Below are positions 60,429 to 64,000 of a stretch of DNA of 64,000 nucleotides, one piece after another. The DNA lies in the NCBI RefSeq assembly GCF_009223885.1, contig NZ_CP045144.1, positions 806,001-870,000 on the forward strand, in the 5' to 3' direction. This stretch comes from Ancylobacter sp. TS-1 (GTDB lineage: Bacteria > Pseudomonadota > Alphaproteobacteria > Rhizobiales > Xanthobacteraceae). A program made the position numbers and the translations under genes. Each line of letters starts with the position of its first letter. The stretch's first letter is position 1. The notes below the pieces were generated by a model. It searched no databases, was not told the DNA's origin, and was given only the letters and a program-made list of their open reading frames with translations.

Positions 60429-61487
60429 CTACCTCAGCTCGGACCACGACGTGATCGACGCTCCGCCGGCAGGACTGACGGTCATGCGGTAAAAATGCCC
60501 ATCGGGAACGACGGCCGCCGAGTTGCCCCTGACGCTCGCGACACCGCCGCCGGCTACATCGACCCACGCGGTGCCGTTGACCGACAGCTGCAGAGTGAAA
60601 ATGCCGCCGGAAATTGTGGCCATGGTGACGACCACCATTATCGGCCGGCCCGTGGCGTTCTGGTACGCCGTACCCGTTGACCGCGCCTGGTTGGACCATG
60701 CCTGCCCGACGCCGAGCCCCGGCGTGGTGAGCGCCGCGATGGCGGCGGCGACGCCGGCGGATGTAACGGCACGGCTGGTATCGACGCCTGCGGCGGCCTC
60801 GGCCGGGGTTGCCAGCTCGACGACGCCGGTAGCCGTGTCGCTCGCCACCTGTTTGATCGCCCCGAAGATCGCCGGCGCGTCAGCCAGCACCAGCAACGCC
60901 TGGGCGGCGGCGCTGATGCCGAGGTTGGTGAGACCCTGCGCCCGCTGCGGCCCGGTCAGCACCTGCGCCGCGTCGAAGCGCAGGCGATAGCCGAGGGCGG
61001 TCGCGATGGTGTTCGCATAGTTCGGATCGTTGCCGAGCGCGGCCGCCAGCTCGGCCAAGGTGTCGAGTGCGCCCGGCGCCGACGCGACCAGGCCGGCGAC
61101 GGCTGCGCTGACCTTACCGTCAACCGTGTCTTCCCAGCCCTCGATGTCGGCGAGCAGGAGCTTTGCCGCCTGCCACGACGCACCGATGCGCATCAGCACC
61201 ATGCGGTTCGTCGCGGCCGCGACACTGACATCGGTCAGGTCGTCGAGCGCCGGCCGCCAGTCGATCGGCAGCTTGCCGGCGAGCGCATCGCCAAGGCCCG
61301 TGACGGCGCTGATGCCGTGCCCGTGGATCAGCGGGGCCTTGCCCGCGAGCGCCTCCAGCAGCGCCGCGACATCGACCGCGACGGCGCCGAGCGCCTCGCG
61401 CAGGCGCAGGACATCGTCAGAGAGCCAGTTCGGCTGCGCCGGGAGCGGATAGTCCCGGACGGGCGTGCGATCGTCGATGATTGGCAT
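60429..61487 (-). CDS. Phage tail fibre protein
   Basis: The 352-residue protein has typical fibre repeats: HGHGISAVTGLGDALAGKLP, ALDTLAELAAALGNDPNYAN and GVVELATPAEAAAGVDTSRA, and a C-terminal beta domain (GTAWVDVAGGGVASV) that probably contacts the receptor. The ribosome site overlaps the stop of the upstream gene. Confidence 0.85.
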   Translation of the reverse strand: MPIIDDRTPVRDYPLPAQPNWLSDDVLRLREALGAVAVDVAALLEALAGKAPLIHGHGISAVTGLGDALAGKLPIDWRPALDDLTDVSVAAATNRMVLMRIGASWQAAKLLLADIEGWEDTVDGKVSAAVAGLVASAPGALDTLAELAAALGNDPNYANTIATALGYRLRFDAAQVLTGPQRAQGLTNLGISAAAQALLVLADAPAIFGAIKQVASDTATGVVELATPAEAAAGVDTSRAVTSAGVAAAIAALTTPGLGVGQAWSNQARSTGTAYQNATGRPIMVVVTMATISGGIFTLQLSVNGTAWVDVAGGGVASVRGNSAAVVPDGHFYRMTVSPAGGASITSWSELR

Positions 61488-61497
61488 GGCGCTCTCC

Positions 61498-64000
61498 TCA
61501 GATCGTCGGCACGCGGATATCTGCCAGCGACGGCCGCGCCGCCGGCGTGCCGGTGAGCGTCAGGCGGATGCGCCCCTCGAAGCCGGTCACGTGGTCAACC
61601 TCATGCGTGCGCTCGGCCCAGCCGCCGTCGATGGTCTCGCTCTCGGTCAGGGCGATGGCCGTCCAGTCATCGTCCGCGAGGTCGTATTCGACGGTGACGG
61701 CCGAGCCCGCCGGCAACAGGCCCTTGAACCTCACCGGCAGCCGGATGTCGGCGCCGAAGGTGAAGGCCCGCGAGACATAGGTGCCGGAGGCCCGCAGCTT
61801 GCCGGCGATCACCATGACGCCGGGGAACAGCGTCGGGCTGACCGTTTCCGTGCCGGTCAGCACCGCCCGCAGCTCGACGGTCTCGGTGATGTACTCGGCG
61901 AACTCACGCACCTGACCGGGCAGCATCACAATCACCTCGCCGCCGGCGCGCTCGATCTCGAAGCGGAAGCTGCAGGCGGCGGTCGGCAGGTCGACGGTCG
62001 CGGCGATCATCAGGTCGGAGCAATCGACGAGGTCGATCTCGCCGAGCACGGCGGTTTTCGTAGTGGCGGTGAAGCGGCACGCCACCACGCGGAAGGTCAG
62101 ATCGGAGCCGGGATGAGGCAGCCACGTGATGCCGTTGCTCCCATCAAATCTATCGCCGACCGTGTAGGGCTGGGCCCCCAGGTACTGCTGGCCGGCAATG
62201 TCGAATCCTCCGACATCGGCGCAGGAGATGGAGTGCACGTTGTCATCGCTGCCGACCGTGAATGCCATCAGCTCCGGCCGCACGATGGCGGGCGCCGGCC
62301 AGCGCGCCTCGATCCAGTCGCCGACCTCGACGTCGGCCACGGAAACGAGCGCGGAGGCCCGCACATCGGTGCTCGGCTGGCCGGCCTCGATCGTCACGAG
62401 GTCGATCAGCAGCCCGTTGGTCGGGTTGCCGAGCGCACAGGCGCGCACGTCGACGCCGAGCAAATGGCGGGGCTCCGTTGCCGCGAAACTTTGCCCCTGG
62501 GGGTCTTTCACGCCGAGCCCGAGATTGGCGCCGCTGAAGCTGCTCATCGGCCGGGGCGTCACGCCAACAGCGGTGAGCCGCTGCATGACGGTCGTTTCGA
62601 CATAGCCCTGCCCGACAAACGTCGCGAACGCCTTCATGCCCGATCCGCCGGTGGCCTCGACGGACTTAGCGCCGGCGAGGATGCCGGCCGGGATCGTGAA
62701 CGTGCCGGCCGCCTCGCCATGGGCATCGCCGGCGAGCACCGGGTCTGGCGTCACGTCCACGCCGTCGAATACCAGCGAGGTCAGCAGCTCGCCGGGCGCG
62801 AGGCCGCGCACGACGAACGCCAGCTCGATCTGCCGCAGATCGTCGAGCAGCTCGTCGCGCTGGTCGACAACGACGTCGTTGACCGTGGTGCGCGCGCTGG
62901 TGCCCGATATCCGCGCCGTCTGCGGCGACAGCCACTCGGTGCGGGTTTCAACCCAGAAGTCCTGCGCCGGCGTCAGAAGCAGCACGCCCGGCAGCGGCTC
63001 GAACGAGGCGTAGGGGTTGACCTTGACACAGCCGGTCACGCGCTCCTGACGGATGATCACCTCGGGCACGTAATCCAGCATGATCGGCCCGGCCATCTCC
63101 ACGACGTGGAATTCCGGGTCGATGGCGAGCTGGATGGAGCCGTTGAAAACGGCCGCCGTCTGTTCTTCGCCCTGGTCGCGGTAATAGTCCGAGGTGCAGG
63201 GATCCACGAAAACTGAGCGCTTGGCCACCGGCTCGCGCCGGTCGATGTCGCTCTTGAGGCGTTCCAGCGCGACCAGGTCGAGCAGGTCGACCAGACGGTT
63301 GAAATAGCGCCACATCAGCGGGTACGGCACATTGCGGGTGCCGTCGTTCACCACCACGGCCGGGCCGCGCCAGTCCTGATGCAGCGCGGCGAGGGCGAGC
63401 AGGTTCGCCGGCGCGATCGGCGGCACGGGCCGGTCGCGCGCCGGCACGCCCGGCACATAGACGGCCTGCCCGGACTGGTCGAGACACATCAGGTCGATGC
63501 GCGGCAGGCGCCACTTATACCCGACCGTCACCAGCGATCCGGTCACGCCACCCGAGGCGGTAATGGTGTCGGTGCCAACGATGACGGAGCCCAGCGGCAC
63601 CGAGGCGAGGTAGCGATAGGTGACGTCGTAGCTCGATCCGCCGGCGGGCTCGGCGCCGGCGGGCGCCCAGCTCACATGGTCGCCGGCGCGCACATAGTCG
63701 GTGCCAGCGACATAGGTGGTGGCGCCCTGCGAGACGGCGACGATCTCGGAGACCGAGGAGTGTCCGAGCGCGTCCGAGGTATTGGCCGGAAAGCCGCGCG
63801 TCATCGTCTCCGTCACCTCGACGGTGATGACGACAGAGGTCACAGTGTCGATCGGGCCGCGATTGAGCTGGATGACGGCCGTGCCGGTGCCGCCATCGGC
63901 AAAGGTGTGAGGCTCGGCCGCGATCACCTCGGTCTGCCAGTCCAGCGGCACCGAATGGCGCAACGCCGTGAGCCTGGTGCGTTTGAACCCCCAAATGTTC
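61498..64000 (-). CDS. DUF4815 phage tail protein, 5' end outside window
   Basis: The open frame runs off the right edge (it reads NIWGFKRTRLTALRHS before the TTG at 63963), so at least 834 residues are seen and the N-terminus is missing. NRLVDLLDLVALERLKSDID and EPVAKRSVFVDPCTSDYYRD are marks of the DUF4815 family, large baseplate- or fibre-linked proteins of contractile phages. The C-terminal half (about 500-800) is beta-rich, with repeated sheet-like segments. Function inferred from family and position. Confidence 0.8.
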   Translation of the reverse strand, partial: NIWGFKRTRLTALRHSVPLDWQTEVIAAEPHTFADGGTGTAVIQLNRGPIDTVTSVVITVEVTETMTRGFPANTSDALGHSSVSEIVAVSQGATTYVAGTDYVRAGDHVSWAPAGAEPAGGSSYDVTYRYLASVPLGSVIVGTDTITASGGVTGSLVTVGYKWRLPRIDLMCLDQSGQAVYVPGVPARDRPVPPIAPANLLALAALHQDWRGPAVVVNDGTRNVPYPLMWRYFNRLVDLLDLVALERLKSDIDRREPVAKRSVFVDPCTSDYYRDQGEEQTAAVFNGSIQLAIDPEFHVVEMAGPIMLDYVPEVIIRQERVTGCVKVNPYASFEPLPGVLLLTPAQDFWVETRTEWLSPQTARISGTSARTTVNDVVVDQRDELLDDLRQIELAFVVRGLAPGELLTSLVFDGVDVTPDPVLAGDAHGEAAGTFTIPAGILAGAKSVEATGGSGMKAFATFVGQGYVETTVMQRLTAVGVTPRPMSSFSGANLGLGVKDPQGQSFAATEPRHLLGVDVRACALGNPTNGLLIDLVTIEAGQPSTDVRASALVSVADVEVGDWIEARWPAPAIVRPELMAFTVGSDDNVHSISCADVGGFDIAGQQYLGAQPYTVGDRFDGSNGITWLPHPGSDLTFRVVACRFTATTKTAVLGEIDLVDCSDLMIAATVDLPTAACSFRFEIERAGGEVIVMLPGQVREFAEYITETVELRAVLTGTETVSPTLFPGVMVIAGKLRASGTYVSRAFTFGADIRLPVRFKGLLPAGSAVTVEYDLADDDWTAIALTESETIDGGWAERTHEVDHVTGFEGRIRLTLTGTPAARPSLADIRVPTI

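Noticed and set aside
1..64000. CRISPR arrays, insertion sequences or transposases
   Set aside because: No regularly spaced repeats, no transposase-like protein and no terminal inverted repeats were seen.

Overview
The window is GC-rich chromosomal DNA of an alphaproteobacterium, most likely a member of the Hyphomicrobiales (Rhizobiales), perhaps near Xanthobacter, Starkeya or Ancylobacter. This placement rests on gene content, not a search: phosphatidylcholine synthase, an IalB protein, a DUF982 protein, a HmuQ-type heme-degrading monooxygenase, HspQ, SdhE and the recG / sdhE-mfd arrangement are all typical of that order.

Layout. 1-9 kb: the end of a VOC protein, tRNA-Lys, a GAF-PAS-GGDEF-EAL c-di-GMP protein, a methyltransferase, a secreted alpha/beta hydrolase, DUF2218 and TusA-like proteins, mobB converging on mobA, and a recG-ybaN-mobA operon. 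9-21 kb: sdhE-mfd, a peptide-type solute-binding protein, ialB with a clear terminator, hspQ, an AEC transporter, a UbiH/COQ6-type hydroxylase, phosphatidylcholine synthase and a quinone oxidoreductase. 21-29 kb: a complete BMP-type (nucleoside-like) ABC importer followed by two M20-type amidohydrolases, which looks like an uptake-and-hydrolysis pathway for a nucleoside, ureide or N-carbamoyl compound. 29-33 kb: rimO, a heme-degrading monooxygenase, a periplasmic PDC-sensor protein, an AT-rich island with gene remnants, DUF982 and a second secreted hydrolase.

33-46 kb: cydDC without cydAB, coupled PLD-VTT and EEP genes, an MFS pump divergent from a MerR regulator across a SoxR-box-like operator, then LysR divergent from a serine hydrolase, an NmrA-type protein and an aldo/keto reductase. 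45.6-51 kb: a divergent cluster of DUF305, beta-propeller, ECF sigma and anti-sigma genes on one side and NTF2-like, copC and copD genes on the other, around a palindromic ATTCCGG array. I read it as a probable copper-handling regulon under an ECF pair; this is the host locus I consider least described.

51-64 kb: the tail module of a P2-like contractile-tailed prophage or tailocin, read on the minus strand in P2 order: DUF4815 protein, tail fibre, accessory proteins, sheath (FI), tube (FII), chaperone E with a TTTTTTG -1 frameshift to E', tape measure T, U, X, D. It ends in a DNA methyltransferase that has lost its catalytic N-terminal half. A 285-base gene-free stretch with a 22-bp tandem repeat separates it from copD and may be the element's left boundary. 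Head, lysis and integrase genes are not in the window, so prophage versus tailocin cannot be decided here.
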